Positions 35,262 to 46,704 are shown, counted from the stretch's first letter. The stretch: DNA of 64,000 nt from Kaiparowitsia implicata GSE-PSE-MK54-09C (GCA_019359435.1 JAHHHI010000088.1:1-64000); one strand, 5' to 3'. The notes: generated from the letters alone by a model not told the origin. Program-made: numbers and translations.

Positions 35262-35651
35262 GTGTTGAAGTTGAACTATACCGACGTGGGGCTGCATGTA
35301 GAGCAGATGCAGGCACCCTTAGAAACCCTGATTGCACAGCGGGTTACGCTGGCAATGCGGCTCGGGCACACGCTTCAGGTAGAGGTAGGGCTGGCGTCGA
35401 TGTTGCTAACGGCGGCGCATCCTGACTTGCCGCTGCTAGAGGCGGCGCTGCGGCGGGAGACTGGCGGGGCGGGGGCGATCGCCCCGGTTGATGCCGATTG
35501 TGTAGAGGTCAGCCTTTGCGGCACGTGGTTATCCGACAGTCCGCTAGCGGCAGAGGGTACGTTTTTTGTGGCCTTGGGCGATCGCACTGAGCATCTGCTC
35601 TATCACCTGTGGCACAGTTCTCAAATCTCGATGCTGCCAAAAATCCGGTAG
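35262..35651 (+). CDS. Alr0857-family conserved cyanobacterial protein
   Basis: 129 residues. The pattern MLKLNYTDVGLHVEQM at the start, LIAQRVTLAMRLGHTLQVE, LLEAALRRE and CVEVSLCGTWLSD agrees with the Alr0857 family as I remember it, present in most filamentous cyanobacteria. Function unknown. No TM or signal sequence. It stands alone between the terminator at 35157 and a repeat upstream of wecB. Confidence 0.72.
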   Translation: MLKLNYTDVGLHVEQMQAPLETLIAQRVTLAMRLGHTLQVEVGLASMLLTAAHPDLPLLEAALRRETGGAGAIAPVDADCVEVSLCGTWLSDSPLAAEGTFFVALGDRTEHLLYHLWHSSQISMLPKIR

Positions 35652-35689
35652 GATGCGGGGATAGATTGAAAGTTCAGGTTAACAGAGGC

Positions 35690-35809
35690 AGGACTTACGC
35701 ACTTCGTGCGGCGTCTTGGGAATCTTGGACGATTTTAGGGAGGCTTAGCCTCCCTAAAATCGTCCAATTGCTTAAGTCCTAAGGGGTTGAGTTTATCCCA
35801 AACTCAGGT
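35690..35809. repeat. Divergent relative of the double-hairpin MITE
   Basis: A perfect 21-bp palindrome with a single-base centre lies at 35725-35767 (arms TTGGACGATTTTAGGGAGGCT and its complement). It sits inside a weaker outer repeat (AGGACTTA near 35690, TAAGTCCT near 35774). The right boundary TTTATCCCAAACTCAGGT ends at 35809 and matches the right end of the 122-bp family with two changes. So the ends are shared while the hairpin sequence is new. It lies 33 bases before wecB. Confidence 0.65.
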
Positions 35810-35842
35810 TCTATTATTGAAACTATTCGGTTGAGAACAGCT

Positions 35843-36958
35843 ATGGCGTCTTCTCCTATGCGGGTCTGCATCATTTTGGGCACTCGCCCCGAGGCGATCA
35901 AACTGGCCCCGGTAATTCGGCAATTTCGCCAACACCCCCAGTTCGACACGCAAGTCGTATTGACTGGGCAGCATCGTGAGATGGTGCAGCAGGTGATGCA
36001 GTTGTTTGATCTAACGGCTGACTATGACTTGGATATCATGCAGCCGCAGCAGACACTGACCGATATCACCTGTCGCAGCTTGCAGGGATTGGAAGGCTTA
36101 TTTCGGGAGCTGCAGCCGCAGATGGTGCTGGTGCAGGGGGATACAACCACAGCGCTGGCGGCGGCGATCGCCGCATTCTATCAGCAGATCCCCATTGGGC
36201 ATGTGGAGGCGGGACTACGCACCGACGACTTGTTTAATCCCTATCCTGAAGAAGCCAACCGCCGTCTAATTTCGCAACTGGCGCAGCTCAACTTTGCCCC
36301 GACCGACCAAGCCGAGGCGCACCTGCGCGCGTCTAATATTGTGGGTCGCATTCACCACACGGGGAACACCGTCATTGATGCACTGCTGTCGGTGGCGGCC
36401 CAGCAGCCCGTCTGTGCGGTGCCGGGGCTTGATTGGCAGCAGCATCGGGTGCTATTGGCGACCGTCCACCGTCGTGAAAACTGGGGCGCACCCTTGCAGG
36501 AGATCGCCACAGGCTTTCTCACGATTTTGGACAAGTGCCCTGATGCAGCGTTGCTGCTGCCGCTCCATCGCAACCCTACCGTACGCGACCCGCTTACGCA
36601 GCGGTTGGGCAATCATCCCCGCGTGTTTCTTACGGAGCCCTTAGACTATGGCGAACTGGTGGGCGCTATGCAGCGATGCACTCTGTTGCTAACCGATTCC
36701 GGTGGCTTGCAAGAAGAAGCGCCCAGCCTAGGCAAGCCGGTGCTGGTGTTGCGCGACACGACAGAGCGTCCCGAGGCGGTGACAGCCGGGACCGCAAAAC
36801 TGGTGGGTACTGATGCCGGGGCGATCGCCCACGCAGCCACCACCCTTCTCACCGACGCCACGGCCTACGCTGACATGGCAAATGCTATCAATCCCTTTGG
36901 GGATGGGCAGGCCTCGAAACGGATTGTGACACTGGTGCAGCAGTTCTTAGAGTCCTGA
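35843..36958 (+). CDS. wecB: UDP-N-acetylglucosamine 2-epimerase (non-hydrolysing)
   Basis: 371 residues from ATG 35843; the TTG at 35831 is less likely. It interconverts UDP-GlcNAc and UDP-ManNAc for surface polysaccharide. Motifs: IILGTRPEAIKLAPVI, VLTGQHREMVQQV, VQGDTTTALAAA, GHVEAGLRT (catalytic His/Glu), NPYPEEANRRLI, ATVHRRENW, and LLTDSGGLQEEAPSLGKPVL. No other polysaccharide gene is adjacent. A MITE relative occupies its promoter side. Confidence 0.95.
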   Translation: MASSPMRVCIILGTRPEAIKLAPVIRQFRQHPQFDTQVVLTGQHREMVQQVMQLFDLTADYDLDIMQPQQTLTDITCRSLQGLEGLFRELQPQMVLVQGDTTTALAAAIAAFYQQIPIGHVEAGLRTDDLFNPYPEEANRRLISQLAQLNFAPTDQAEAHLRASNIVGRIHHTGNTVIDALLSVAAQQPVCAVPGLDWQQHRVLLATVHRRENWGAPLQEIATGFLTILDKCPDAALLLPLHRNPTVRDPLTQRLGNHPRVFLTEPLDYGELVGAMQRCTLLLTDSGGLQEEAPSLGKPVLVLRDTTERPEAVTAGTAKLVGTDAGAIAHAATTLLTDATAYADMANAINPFGDGQASKRIVTLVQQFLES

Positions 36959-37077
36959 GCCGTGGCGGGATGAAAGAAACGGCCACAACTCACATAATAT
37001 TAAGGACGGCCCCAAATTGCTCTGATTAGAAAGATTGCGCTCTTTAATGTAAAAAGACGGCAGCAAGAGGCGGATCT

Positions 37078-38985
37078 GTGAATATTTTGCTGGTAGAAGA
37101 CGATCTGCCAACTCGGACACTGTTGGCATCAGCGTTGACGGCACAGCATTATCGGGTTGAACAGGCAGCAGATGGGCAGACCGGCTTAGCGCTAGCGGAG
37201 CGGCGATCCTATGACCTGATTCTGCTTGATGTGATGCTGCCCAACCTGGATGGCATTACGGTGTGCAGGCGGTTAAGAGCAGTAGGACAGAACAGCCCAA
37301 TTTTGCTGCTAACGGCCAAGCATGAGTCGTCAGATCGCATCTTGGGGCTGGATGCAGGCGCTGATGACTATGTGGTGAAGCCCTTTGTGCTAGATGAAGT
37401 GCTAGCGAGGGTGCGGGCACTGCTGCGCCGGGAACGGGCGATCGCCCCAGCTAGCATCATCTGGGAAACCATTCACCTGAACCCGGCCAGTAGTGAGGTG
37501 CGCTGTGGCGATCGCCCTCTGCACCTCACCCCGAAGGAATACTGCCTGCTGGAGCTGTTTCTGCGAAACCCCAAACGCATCTTTAGCCGCCAAGCCATTC
37601 TCGACCGCCTGTGGGATTTTGCCGATTCTCCTGGAGAGGCCACCGTCAGCACCCACCTTAAATGCCTGCGGCAAAAGCTCAAAGCCGGTGGGGCCAATGA
37701 CCCAATTGAAACAGTGCATGGTCTGGGCTATCGCCTGAGGCCGTCCCAGTCTCAACAGACCCCAAAACGCTCTGCCCCGGCTCAAGGGGCAGAAGGTTCA
37801 GGCTCACCAGGTTTACCAGAAGTCGGGTCAGCGGCAGCTAATCCCGACTATCGCCAGCGCATTGCGGCCAATATCGCTGCCATTTGGGCGAGGTCAAAGG
37901 CAAACTTTCTTGCCCAGGTTGAAACCCTAGCAGAGGCGATCGCCCTGCTCGCTCAAGATCAGCTCAGCCCTGCGCAGCAGCAGCAAGCGCAACACGATGC
38001 CCACAAACTCACGGGTGGGTTGGGCATCTTTGGGCTGATGGAGGGGTCGCGGTTGGCGCGTGAGCTAGAGGATGCGTTGCAGCCGCAGGCAAGGCTAGAG
38101 CCAGCCCAAGCATTGCACCTCACAGAGGTGGTGAGCCGCCTGCGGCAGGTGTTGATCGCCAAACCCATTGAAGAGGTGCCCCTTGCCGCTCAACTAAGCC
38201 CACGGCAGACAAAACCTGCGGCGAAATTGGGCTATCAGCCCCAGTTGTTGATTGTGGATGACGATGTTGATCTCGCGGAGCTGGTGCGGCGAGAGGCGAT
38301 CGCCTGGGGGTTGCGGGTGGAGTTAGCGACGGATCTGGCAGTGGCGCGGGGAGCGATCGCCCAAGCCCCCCCGGATGTCGTCTTGCTCGATCTCAACCTC
38401 TCTCACCCCAACGATGGGCTAGAGCTATTGCAAGACCTAGATCAGCGTCTTCCCCGTATTCCCGTGCTGGCGTTTACGGCACGGGGCAGCCTGGCCGATC
38501 GGCTAGCGGTGGCGCGCTCTGGCGGCTGTGTCTATTTGCAAAAGCCTCTGCTGCCGCACGATATTCTCACCTCGGTTGCGGATGTGTTGCACCAGAGCCA
38601 AATGCCGCACCACAATCGGGTGCTGGTGATGGATGATGATGCCACCGTAATTGACGGCTTGATGCATCTGCTGCAGCCGCTGGGCGTTGAGGTGACTGGG
38701 CTGAGCAATCCTCAGCAGTTTTGGGATAGGCTGGCGGCGATCGCCCCCAATCTACTCGTGCTTGATCTTGAAATGCCCGATGTCAATGGGGTTGAACTAT
38801 GCCGCACGGTTCGTAGCGATTCCCATTGGCAACGGTTGCCCATTCTGTTTCTGTCGGCCCATGCTACGGCACCTGAGGTTGATCGCGCCTTTGCCGCCGG
38901 TGCTGATGATTACCTGAGCAAAACAACCCCCCAGTCAGAGCTCGTCACGCGCATTCTGCATCGTCTTCAACTGCGTAGGTTCTGA
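37078..38985 (+). CDS. Response regulator: REC, OmpR-type DNA-binding, Hpt, REC, REC
   Basis: 635 residues from GTG 37078. REC1 (1-118) has LVEDD, phospho-Asp in LLDVMLPNLDG and KPF. A winged-helix Trans_reg_C domain (about 135-225) shows LTPKEYCLLELFLRNP and HGLGYRLRP. After a linker, an Hpt domain (about 255-350) has its His in HDAHKLTGGLG. REC2 (about 385-500: LIVDDDVDL, LLDLNL) and REC3 (about 515-635: VMDDDATV, VLDLEMPDVNG) follow. The protein can thus receive, relay and pass on phosphate and bind DNA itself. The kinase gene starts 56 bases downstream. Confidence 0.93.
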   Translation: MNILLVEDDLPTRTLLASALTAQHYRVEQAADGQTGLALAERRSYDLILLDVMLPNLDGITVCRRLRAVGQNSPILLLTAKHESSDRILGLDAGADDYVVKPFVLDEVLARVRALLRRERAIAPASIIWETIHLNPASSEVRCGDRPLHLTPKEYCLLELFLRNPKRIFSRQAILDRLWDFADSPGEATVSTHLKCLRQKLKAGGANDPIETVHGLGYRLRPSQSQQTPKRSAPAQGAEGSGSPGLPEVGSAAANPDYRQRIAANIAAIWARSKANFLAQVETLAEAIALLAQDQLSPAQQQQAQHDAHKLTGGLGIFGLMEGSRLARELEDALQPQARLEPAQALHLTEVVSRLRQVLIAKPIEEVPLAAQLSPRQTKPAAKLGYQPQLLIVDDDVDLAELVRREAIAWGLRVELATDLAVARGAIAQAPPDVVLLDLNLSHPNDGLELLQDLDQRLPRIPVLAFTARGSLADRLAVARSGGCVYLQKPLLPHDILTSVADVLHQSQMPHHNRVLVMDDDATVIDGLMHLLQPLGVEVTGLSNPQQFWDRLAAIAPNLLVLDLEMPDVNGVELCRTVRSDSHWQRLPILFLSAHATAPEVDRAFAAGADDYLSKTTPQSELVTRILHRLQLRRF

Positions 38986-39041
38986 TTCTGATTCACCTGA
39001 GATTTCCTGATGAGATCTACTGAAGATTCCGTTGAGAATAT

Positions 39042-41711
39042 ATGATGACCTTTGTTCGCTATCAGGCTTGGGTGATGTATAGTGTGGCGATCGCATCAAC
39101 CGCGATTGCCGTTCTCCTAACCCTGAGCCTTGCTCCATTCCTCAGTCGCACCATTGGCGCATTCTTCTACATTGCGATTCTGCTCACCACTCAGATGGGT
39201 GGATTGACGAGTGGATTGATGGCATTGCTGCTGTCTACTCTGGCGATCGCCTATTGCGTTATTCCACCCGTCTATCAATGGTCATTTGCTGATTCTTCAG
39301 ACTATGCGCGAATTGGATTTTTTATACTCACCGGATTGATCATCAGTCTAGTGAGCGATCGGCTGCGAGCCAGCAGAGATCAGGTTGAGCATCTAAACCA
39401 GCGGCTCCAGCAAGAAACCGCCGAGCAATTGCGAATGGTGCTAGCTGCCACTCAAGTCGGCGTGTGGAATTGGGATATGGAAACCGGAGTGATCACGTGG
39501 TCACCCGAGCATCACCAGTTGTTTGGGATACGTCCCGGTTTATTTGACGGGCGCTATGACACCTTTGCCAACTGCGTTCACCCACAGGACAAAGCCACTC
39601 TGTTGCAGCAGGTTGAGCTTGCATTGCAAACTCATAGTGCCTTTCACCACGAGTATCGCGTGGTGTGGCCAGATGGCAGCATTCATTGGATTGAAGGCCG
39701 AGGCTACGGATTTTATAACTCAGCCGGAACGCCAACGCGCATGGTGGGCACGGTGCTGGATATTAGCGAGCGTAAGATAGCAGAGCTGTCTTTGTATGAA
39801 GCCAAAGCAACGCTAGAAGGTCGCGTGCAAGAACGCACAAAAGAACTCCAGCGATATACGGCTGAGGTCGAAGATCTTTACAACAATGCACCCTGCGGCT
39901 ATCACTCGCTAAATGCTGCCGGTGAACTTGTGCGCATTAACAACACGATATTGGAATGGTTGGGATACAGACGAGATGAGGTGTTAAATCATCCCTTTGT
40001 TCAATTTCTCTCCCCTGATAGTGCCAGCCTATTTGAGGAGCAATTTCAGCGGTTTAAACAGCAGGGTCAGCTCAATAATCTAGAGCTTGAGATGATGTGC
40101 AAAAATGGCACAGTTCTGCCGGTAAACCTAAGCGCAACGGCCATCTATGATGCAACGGGCAACTATGCCATGAGTCGCTCAACGGTGTTTGACCTGCGCG
40201 ATCGCCGTCGCGCAGAAACGACGCTGCAATCGTCTCAAGCCCGACTGGCAGGTATTTTGGATATTGCCAGCGATGCTATCATTTCGATTGATGCCCATCA
40301 GCGCGTTACGCTGTTTAATCAGGGTGCAGAAACAATTTTTGGCTATCAGGCTGACGAAATCATCGGGCAACCCTTGAGTGTGCTGTTGCCACAGCGATTT
40401 CAAGAAAATCATCACCAGCAGGTAAATCGGTTTGGGGCGACCACACGCGCGGCTCGCCGCATGGGAGAACGCAGTGAAATTTGGGGCCGTCGGAAAGATG
40501 GCAGCGAATTTCCTGCAGAAGCCTCAATCTCGCAGTTAGAGCTAAATGGCGATCGCATTCAGACTGCTATCTTGCGAGATGTTAGCGATCGTCGGCGTGC
40601 AGAGGCCATCACTGCACAGCTTGCAGCCATTGTCGAATCATCCGATGACGCCATTGTAAGCAAAACCCTAAACGGGATCGTCACCAGTTGGAACGCAGGT
40701 GCTAAGCGCATTTTTGGCTATACCGCTGCAGAAATGATTGGACAGCCGATTCTCCGCATTATTCCACCCGATCAGCACCATCAAGAAACCCAGATCCTGG
40801 CTAATATTCGGCAAGGGAAACATGTGCAGCACTACGAAACGGTGCGTCAGCATAAAGATGGACATTTGGTAGATGTGTCGCTGACTATTTCACCCATGCG
40901 CGACGCGGCAGGCACGATTATCGGCGCGTCGAAAATCGCTCGAGATATCACCAATCAGCGCGCTGTTGATCGGATGAAGAGTGAGTTTATCTCTATCGTT
41001 AGCCATGAGTTGCGAACCCCGCTCACCGCTATTCGTGGATCGCTAGGGCTTGTCGGGCGCGGGGTTTATGACAGCAAGCCTGAGAAAAAGCATCGCATGA
41101 TCGAAATTGCTGCGCAGCAGAGCGATCGCCTTATCCGCCTAGTCAACGACATTCTCGATCTGCAGCGGCTAGAATCAGGCCAGATGAAGCTCGCCAAGCA
41201 ACCCTGCGAGATTGCAGCACTGGTTCACCAATCAGCAGAGGCGCTGCAATCTAGCGCTGAGGAGCAAGGCATTCACCTAGTCGTGATGCCACTGTCAGCA
41301 CTGGTGTGGGCCGCACCCGATGCCATTATCCAAACCTTGACCAATCTCATCGGCAATGGCATCAAGTTTTCTCCTCCCCACAGCACTATTTACATCAGCG
41401 CGACTGTTCTCGCCTCGCCTGCTCAGCCTGAGGCCCAAGCTCCAAGCTCTCCCCTCTCACTGGTTCGGGTTTGCGTTCAGGATCAAGGGCGTGGCATCCC
41501 GTCCGATAAGCTAGAGACTATTTTTGAGCGATTTCAGCAGCTGGATGTTTCAGATTCTAGAGAAAAAGGCGGAACGGGACTGGGGTTAGCAATTTGCCGC
41601 AAAATTATTGAACAGCACAGGGGGCGCATCTGGGTAGAAAGCCGTGTGGGTGAGGGAAGCTGGTTTTACTTTACGCTGCCGCTGTGGCATCCCAAAGAAG
41701 TAGCCCAGTAA
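39042..41711 (+). CDS. Membrane histidine kinase with DUF4118 and multiple PAS domains
   Basis: 889 residues. A DUF4118-type membrane region (four TM helices, about 10-110) is followed by four PAS/PAC units: about 130-255 ([13 protein letters not shown]), 275-395 ([14 protein letters not shown]), 400-525 ([14 protein letters not shown]), 530-650 ([14 protein letters not shown]). HisKA has [17 protein letters not shown] (about 655) and HATPase_c has [19 protein letters not shown] and GGTGLGLAI. It probably phosphorylates the upstream regulator. The PAS pockets could bind heme, flavin or small ligands; no residue decides that. Confidence 0.94.
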   Translation: MMTFVRYQAWVMYSVAIASTAIAVLLTLSLAPFLSRTIGAFFYIAILLTTQMGGLTSGLMALLLSTLAIAYCVIPPVYQWSFADSSDYARIGFFILTGLIISLVSDRLRASRDQVEHLNQRLQQETAEQLRMVLAATQVGVWNWDMETGVITWSPEHHQLFGIRPGLFDGRYDTFANCVHPQDKATLLQQVELALQTHSAFHHEYRVVWPDGSIHWIEGRGYGFYNSAGTPTRMVGTVLDISERKIAELSLYEAKATLEGRVQERTKELQRYTAEVEDLYNNAPCGYHSLNAAGELVRINNTILEWLGYRRDEVLNHPFVQFLSPDSASLFEEQFQRFKQQGQLNNLELEMMCKNGTVLPVNLSATAIYDATGNYAMSRSTVFDLRDRRRAETTLQSSQARLAGILDIASDAIISIDAHQRVTLFNQGAETIFGYQADEIIGQPLSVLLPQRFQENHHQQVNRFGATTRAARRMGERSEIWGRRKDGSEFPAEASISQLELNGDRIQTAILRDVSDRRRAEAITAQLAAIVESSDDAIVSKTLNGIVTSWNAGAKRIFGYTAAEMIGQPILRIIPPDQHHQETQILANIRQGKHVQHYETVRQHKDGHLVDVSLTISPMRDAAGTIIGASKIARDITNQRAVDRMKSEFISIVSHELRTPLTAIRGSLGLVGRGVYDSKPEKKHRMIEIAAQQSDRLIRLVNDILDLQRLESGQMKLAKQPCEIAALVHQSAEALQSSAEEQGIHLVVMPLSALVWAAPDAIIQTLTNLIGNGIKFSPPHSTIYISATVLASPAQPEAQAPSSPLSLVRVCVQDQGRGIPSDKLETIFERFQQLDVSDSREKGGTGLGLAICRKIIEQHRGRIWVESRVGEGSWFYFTLPLWHPKEVAQ

Positions 41712-41784
41712 TCCAGCACTCGGCACCTCATTCCAAAGTCAGCATGTTTTTAGGAACTTGCCGAACGACAGTTCACCTACATCC

Positions 41785-41814
41785 AACCTGAGTTCGGGAT
41801 AAGCTCAAACCCTT
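41785..41814. repeat. Solo end of the 122-bp MITE
   Basis: Thirty bases identical to the last 30 of MITE copy 2, in inverse orientation (starting AACCTGAGTTCGGGATAAGC). No hairpins remain. It lies between the convergent kinase and ppc genes and shows that truncated copies persist. Confidence 0.8.
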
Positions 41815-41882
41815 GTTGATCCCTGCGAAAGGCGCAGAGATCACTAAACCGTTGGGGCAGTTGCATCGCGCGGTTGAAGTAA

Positions 41883-44800
41883 TCAGCCAGTGTTCCGCAT
41901 TCCGGCAGCGATGCCGTTGATGGTGAGCTGTGCGCCGCGTAGCAGTTCGCCTCGGCTATAGCGTGAGCGAATAACGCCTGCGGCATTCTGTGTTTTGTGC
42001 TGGCGCAGTCGCTTTAGCAGCGACACTTGCAAAAAGCCTAAGGGCACAATTGTGCCGTTGCGAAGCTGCACTGAGCGCTGCAGATCAGGGTCGCCATCTA
42101 GCAAGCGTTTGTGCCCGGCAATCACAAGCACTAGGTCGCGAGTGAGGTAGTATTCTGTCGCAATTTGCTCAAATAGTGCTTGGAAGCGATCGCGATCTTC
42201 AGGCTGGGAGAGTTCTTCTACGTAGTGCTTGGCAATCTGGAGATCTACTTTTGCAAGCGTCATCTCGCATTTTGAGATCACCATCTTAAAGAACGGCCAC
42301 TTGTAGTAAAAATAACGCAGCAGCTTTAGGTTTTCTTCGGGGGCTTCTGTCAGAAACTCTTGCAGCGCTGTGCCTACGCCATACCAAGAGGGTAGCAAAA
42401 AGCGAGTTTGTGTCCAGCTGAATACCCAGGGGATAGCGCGTAGACTGCCCAAATCTTTTTTGCCGCCGCGCCGCGCTGGCCGCGAGCTAATTTGCAGTTG
42501 ACTGATTTCTTCAATGGGCGTGACCTGATGGAAGAAGTCTACAAAATCGGGCTGTTCGTAGATCAGCGCTCGGTAATGACTGCGCGATCGCGTCGCCAAC
42601 TCCTCCATAATTTCGTGCCAGGGCTGAATGTCGTCAAACCCAGTGCTCAACAAACTGGCCTGCACTACGGCTGAGGCAATGGTTTCCAGATTATAAAGCG
42701 CCAGTTCAGGCAAGTTATATTTGGAGGCCAGCACTTCTCCCTGCTCAGTAATTTTGATGCGCCCGTCGATGCTGCGCCCCGGCTGTGCCAGGATTGCTTC
42801 ATAGGCAGGCCCGCCACCACGCCCCACTGAGCCGCCACGCCCGTGGAAAATGCGAATCGCGACGCTGTACTCATCTGCAAGCCGCTGCAGTGACTGCTGC
42901 GCTTTATGGATTTCCCAATTGCTGCTGAGAAAGCCCGAGTCTTTGTTACTGTCTGAGTAGCCCAGCATAATTTCTTGGAGCGATCGCGCCTTATCAACTC
43001 GGCCAACAGAGGCATAGCCGCCTGCCAGAAGGGCTCGATAGAGCGGCAGCTCAAATAGCTCTCGCATCACCGCCGGAGCACGCAGTAGGTCTTCCACGGT
43101 TTCGAACAGGGGCACCACCAGCAAATCGCCAGTGCCCGTAGCTGGGTCGTAGAGGCCTGCCTCTTTGGCCAGCAGCAGCACTTCCAGCAAATCGCTGACG
43201 TGGTGACTCATGCTGATGATATAGGTCTGGCAGATGTTGGGGCCAAATTCCTGATGCAGCTTTCGCACCATGCGGAACGTTGCCACAATTTCATTTGCTT
43301 TTTCTGAAAAGGGCAGCTCAGTGGGAATCAGCGGTCGGCGGGTTCTGAGCTCTTGCACCAGCCACGCCGTTCGATCCTGTTCCGACAGATCGTTGTAGGA
43401 CTGCGGCAAAATTTGGAGGTAGTCTACAACTTCGCTAATCGTGTCGGAGTGGCGTGAGCTCTCTTGCCGGATGTCAAGATAAGCCAAGTTGAAGCCATAA
43501 ATTTCTACCTGGCAAATCAGATTTTCTAGATCCTGTGACGACAGGCCTGTTTCCTTCAAGTTGCGGTGGATCATGTGCAGCTCGTTCAAAAACTCATCCC
43601 CGGATCGATACACGATCGCTGCATTGGCATCGGGGATTTCGCTCTGGAAGCAGTCGCCCTCGTAGAGCTTTTGGCTGCGCTCTAGCGTGTTCTCTAACCG
43701 TTTTTGGATGTAGCAAAGCTTGAGGCGATAGGGCTCTCGCCCATAGCGGAGGGAGAGCGCTTCGTAAATTTCGGGCATCTGCATCTGGTTTTGCTCGAGC
43801 GAGTCGAGCAGATCGGGCATGACGTCGCTCCACTGCAGTGACACGCTCAGCATGTTGGTCAGGTGCTTGACTGACTGAATGTACTTGTTTAGCACCAAAT
43901 TGCGCTGGTAGCAGGCGGTTTTCCAGGTGATATCGGGGGTGACAGAGGGGTTGCCATCGCGGTCAGACCCAACCCAGGAGCCGAATTTGCAGAAGTCATA
44001 GCGGGGAGGCTCTAGGCCAGGGAAGGTACTGTGGAGCGATCGCCGAAATCGGTGAAACAACTGCGGGATCACGTCAAACAGCACTTCTTGGAAGTAATGC
44101 AGCGTGTAATCAACCTCATCCAGCACAGTCGGTTTGAACTGGTGCAGCTCATCGGTGCGCCACCACAGGCGAATTTCTTCTGTCAGCTGCTCCCGTAGCG
44201 TCTCGGCTTCCCAAGACGACGCCAGATCCACCACGCCATTTAGCCCTTCTTCTACCTGGTCGAGCTGGCGTAAAATTCGGGCGATGCGGCGCTGCTTATC
44301 GCGAATGGTGTGGCGCACAATTTCAGTTGGGTGGGCCGTGAACACCAGTCGAATATCTAGTTTGTCAATTAACTGCTGAATCTGCCGGGGTGGCACGTTC
44401 AACGTTTTTAACCGGGGGAAAAGTCCCTGAAACGTGCTTGCCGACCGGCTAGAGAACACGCTGTCTTGCAAGCTGCGCTCTAGATGGTTGGTGTGCAAGC
44501 CGCAGCTTTCTTCTGATTCGGCATGGTTGGCGGCTTGCTGAATGGCTAGCTGCTCGTAGGACGCACGATATTGCTGTTGCTGCCCTCGCTGCTCGTAATG
44601 CTGCTCTACGATGTTGATGAGCTGAAAATAGAGCGCAAAGGCGCGCGAGGCGCGAATCGCATCCGGTAGCTCTAGGTTTTCAATGAGATGAAGCACTCCT
44701 GTTTCGCCATCGTTAGCCACTTGCCCCTCTGGCGACGACAAGGCGCGTAACTGGCGCAGCAAATCCACCAATTGTTGACCACACTCTTGATGTAAAACCG

Positions 44801-44942
44801 ATCCCCACAGATCTTCGACAATTTTGAGACGGTGGCGAAGAAAGAGATCACTGGGGGAAGCAGCCGCCAGTTCTGGATCGGCAGTGTTGGACATAGTGCT
44901 GGGTGCGAATGCATCGTCAGAGGAGTGGAGGATCGAGCTCAT
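41883..44942 (-). CDS. ppc: Phosphoenolpyruvate carboxylase
   Basis: 1019 residues, as in other cyanobacteria. It carboxylates PEP with bicarbonate to oxaloacetate for the TCA branch, aspartate and C4-type anaplerosis. Signature 1 [12 protein letters not shown] (about 205) carries the catalytic His. [14 protein letters not shown] (about 665) and [14 protein letters not shown] (about 705) form the active site. The protein ends in the invariant AAGMRNTG. The N-terminal 30 residues are extended and lack the plant-type phosphorylation serine motif. Divergent from the recombinase gene with a 353-base spacer. Confidence 0.97.
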   Translation of the reverse strand: MSSILHSSDDAFAPSTMSNTADPELAAASPSDLFLRHRLKIVEDLWGSVLHQECGQQLVDLLRQLRALSSPEGQVANDGETGVLHLIENLELPDAIRASRAFALYFQLINIVEQHYEQRGQQQQYRASYEQLAIQQAANHAESEESCGLHTNHLERSLQDSVFSSRSASTFQGLFPRLKTLNVPPRQIQQLIDKLDIRLVFTAHPTEIVRHTIRDKQRRIARILRQLDQVEEGLNGVVDLASSWEAETLREQLTEEIRLWWRTDELHQFKPTVLDEVDYTLHYFQEVLFDVIPQLFHRFRRSLHSTFPGLEPPRYDFCKFGSWVGSDRDGNPSVTPDITWKTACYQRNLVLNKYIQSVKHLTNMLSVSLQWSDVMPDLLDSLEQNQMQMPEIYEALSLRYGREPYRLKLCYIQKRLENTLERSQKLYEGDCFQSEIPDANAAIVYRSGDEFLNELHMIHRNLKETGLSSQDLENLICQVEIYGFNLAYLDIRQESSRHSDTISEVVDYLQILPQSYNDLSEQDRTAWLVQELRTRRPLIPTELPFSEKANEIVATFRMVRKLHQEFGPNICQTYIISMSHHVSDLLEVLLLAKEAGLYDPATGTGDLLVVPLFETVEDLLRAPAVMRELFELPLYRALLAGGYASVGRVDKARSLQEIMLGYSDSNKDSGFLSSNWEIHKAQQSLQRLADEYSVAIRIFHGRGGSVGRGGGPAYEAILAQPGRSIDGRIKITEQGEVLASKYNLPELALYNLETIASAVVQASLLSTGFDDIQPWHEIMEELATRSRSHYRALIYEQPDFVDFFHQVTPIEEISQLQISSRPARRGGKKDLGSLRAIPWVFSWTQTRFLLPSWYGVGTALQEFLTEAPEENLKLLRYFYYKWPFFKMVISKCEMTLAKVDLQIAKHYVEELSQPEDRDRFQALFEQIATEYYLTRDLVLVIAGHKRLLDGDPDLQRSVQLRNGTIVPLGFLQVSLLKRLRQHKTQNAAGVIRSRYSRGELLRGAQLTINGIAAGMRNTG

Positions 44943-45295
44943 GGTCTATCCTGACAGTTTTATTCGATAATTCTAGGGGGTTTTGGTCAATGGCGGTCAT
45001 ATAGCTTGCCGCGTTGGCATTTTAACGGTCGCGTGAATGCTGAAAACTAGAGTCATTTTGCTAATGAGAATAGAGTAGCTGTCTAAGCCTGTTTGGCATA
45101 CTAAAACCATTGCTCAACAATTCATTGCCCCTGTCTGATAGTTTCTGTTAGTTTCTGCATCCAGATGCGTAGACTAGGGCAAAAAACAGAGCCTACTCAT
45201 CACCTGCGGCCCAGGAGTACAACGCTAAATTGTGCAGGCCTGATGTCATATCTGATCTCAGGGTTCTGAGAGTTTTGTCTTTTGCTCAAGCTTAG
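44943..45295. other. Divergent promoter spacer of ppc and recombinase
   Basis: No gene, repeat or clear operator found. It must hold the promoters of ppc (minus) and of the recombinase-like gene (plus). Confidence 0.5.
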
Positions 45296-46684
45296 ATGAA
45301 CCATAACCTGATGAAAAGTGCAGTTTATATTTACACGAATCTGACACTTGAATCTGTACCAGATGCATCAGAGTGGGGCGATGGCCCGGTGGAATGGTAT
45401 CAGGATCGGGGCGATCGCACTCAGTGGCAACAGCTTTTGGCCGATGCGCCGCATCTGGCGATTACTCACGTGTGGCTGCGGCACCTGGCAGATCTGGGGA
45501 CGTCTCTTGTCGAGGTGCAGGGGCGCTTGGCGCAGTTGGAAGCACAGGGGATGACTTGGGCGGTCTGGCCGCATCAGGCCGATGGGGCGATTGGCGATCG
45601 CCAATCCGAACCACACAACACTCCAGCGGCAGAGCATGACAAGGCGGCTCTAGACCTGTCGCTTCAGCAGTTGCAGCAGATACACCAGTTACAGCAAGAG
45701 CAACGGAGTCGCCGCATTCAGGAAGGGCACGCCCAAAATCGAATCCAGGCTTTGCCGCCGCCAGGTAAAGCACCCTACGGCTATCGACGCGGGAGCGATC
45801 GATACCTCATTGACCGCACCACGGCCCCGATTATCAAAGACTTTTTTGAACACTTTTTACTCTATGGCTCACTGCGGGGCAGCGTCCGCCACCTACAGCA
45901 GACCTATAACAAAACTATTTCGGTGTCTACCGGCAAGCGCTGGCTCACGAGCCCAGTCTATCGGGGTGACTTGCAATACCACACTGGAGATGTGCTGCGC
46001 GATACCCATGCCGCCCTGATGACTCGTCAAGAGGCCGCACAGATTGATCGACTACTGCGCCGCAACCGCCGTCTTGCGCCTCGCTCGGCCAGTGCTCCTC
46101 GTTCTCTGGCAGGGCTAGCCGTTTGCCAAACTTGCCAATCACCCATGACAGTGAGTCGCGTGACTGCGCCCCGCCGATCGCAAGACTATTTGTATCTGCG
46201 CCCGACTCAGTGTCCGCTAAAGCCCAAATGTGCTGCCATTGCCTATGATGCTATTCTTCAAGCCACCATTGAGCGCATTTGTCAGGATCTGCCCCGCGCT
46301 GTGGGTAGTTCTGAGACGGCTCTGAACCAGAGCCGCCCCATGCCCGATCTCGATGCCATCAAACAGAGCATTACCCAAACTATTGGTCAGAAGCAGCAGA
46401 TTATCGATCAACTGCCCACGTTGGTCGAACAAGGAATTTTGGACAATGCCACTGCAGACCTGCGAACTTATACGCTCCGCAGCGAAATCGCCAGATTAGA
46501 AACTCAATTGGCCGAACTCCCGCCCGTCAATTTAAGGGCGATCGCCCAAGTTGCATCGTTGCCCCAGTTTTGGCTCGACCTCTCTGAAAGCGAGCGCCGC
46601 TTCTACTTTCGAGAGTTTATTCGCCAGATTCAGCTAGTTCGGAGCGAAACGGGGTGGGCGATCGCCCTTGACTTCATCTTTTGA
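45296..46684 (+). CDS. Serine-recombinase-like protein lacking an evident catalytic serine
   Basis: 462 residues. A resolvase-like N-terminal domain (about 8-95) retains the strand-helix pattern (VYIYTNLTLES ... HVWLRHLADLGTSLVEVQ). However, where active enzymes have Y-x-R-x-S it reads Y-T-N-L-T, so both Arg and Ser are missing. A PF07508 recombinase domain (about 155-250: APYGYRRGSDRYLID, YRGDLQYH) and a zinc ribbon (CQTCQSP ... CPLKPKCAA) are intact, then a coiled coil and a closing helix. Large serine recombinases of this type include the cyanobacterial XisF. This one may bind DNA without cutting. I see no element ends around it. If the alignment of the N-terminus is wrong, a shifted serine might still serve. 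Confidence 0.75.
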   Translation: MNHNLMKSAVYIYTNLTLESVPDASEWGDGPVEWYQDRGDRTQWQQLLADAPHLAITHVWLRHLADLGTSLVEVQGRLAQLEAQGMTWAVWPHQADGAIGDRQSEPHNTPAAEHDKAALDLSLQQLQQIHQLQQEQRSRRIQEGHAQNRIQALPPPGKAPYGYRRGSDRYLIDRTTAPIIKDFFEHFLLYGSLRGSVRHLQQTYNKTISVSTGKRWLTSPVYRGDLQYHTGDVLRDTHAALMTRQEAAQIDRLLRRNRRLAPRSASAPRSLAGLAVCQTCQSPMTVSRVTAPRRSQDYLYLRPTQCPLKPKCAAIAYDAILQATIERICQDLPRAVGSSETALNQSRPMPDLDAIKQSITQTIGQKQQIIDQLPTLVEQGILDNATADLRTYTLRSEIARLETQLAELPPVNLRAIAQVASLPQFWLDLSESERRFYFREFIRQIQLVRSETGWAIALDFIF

Positions 46685-46704
46685 TTTTTAACATCAGCAC
46701 AGCT

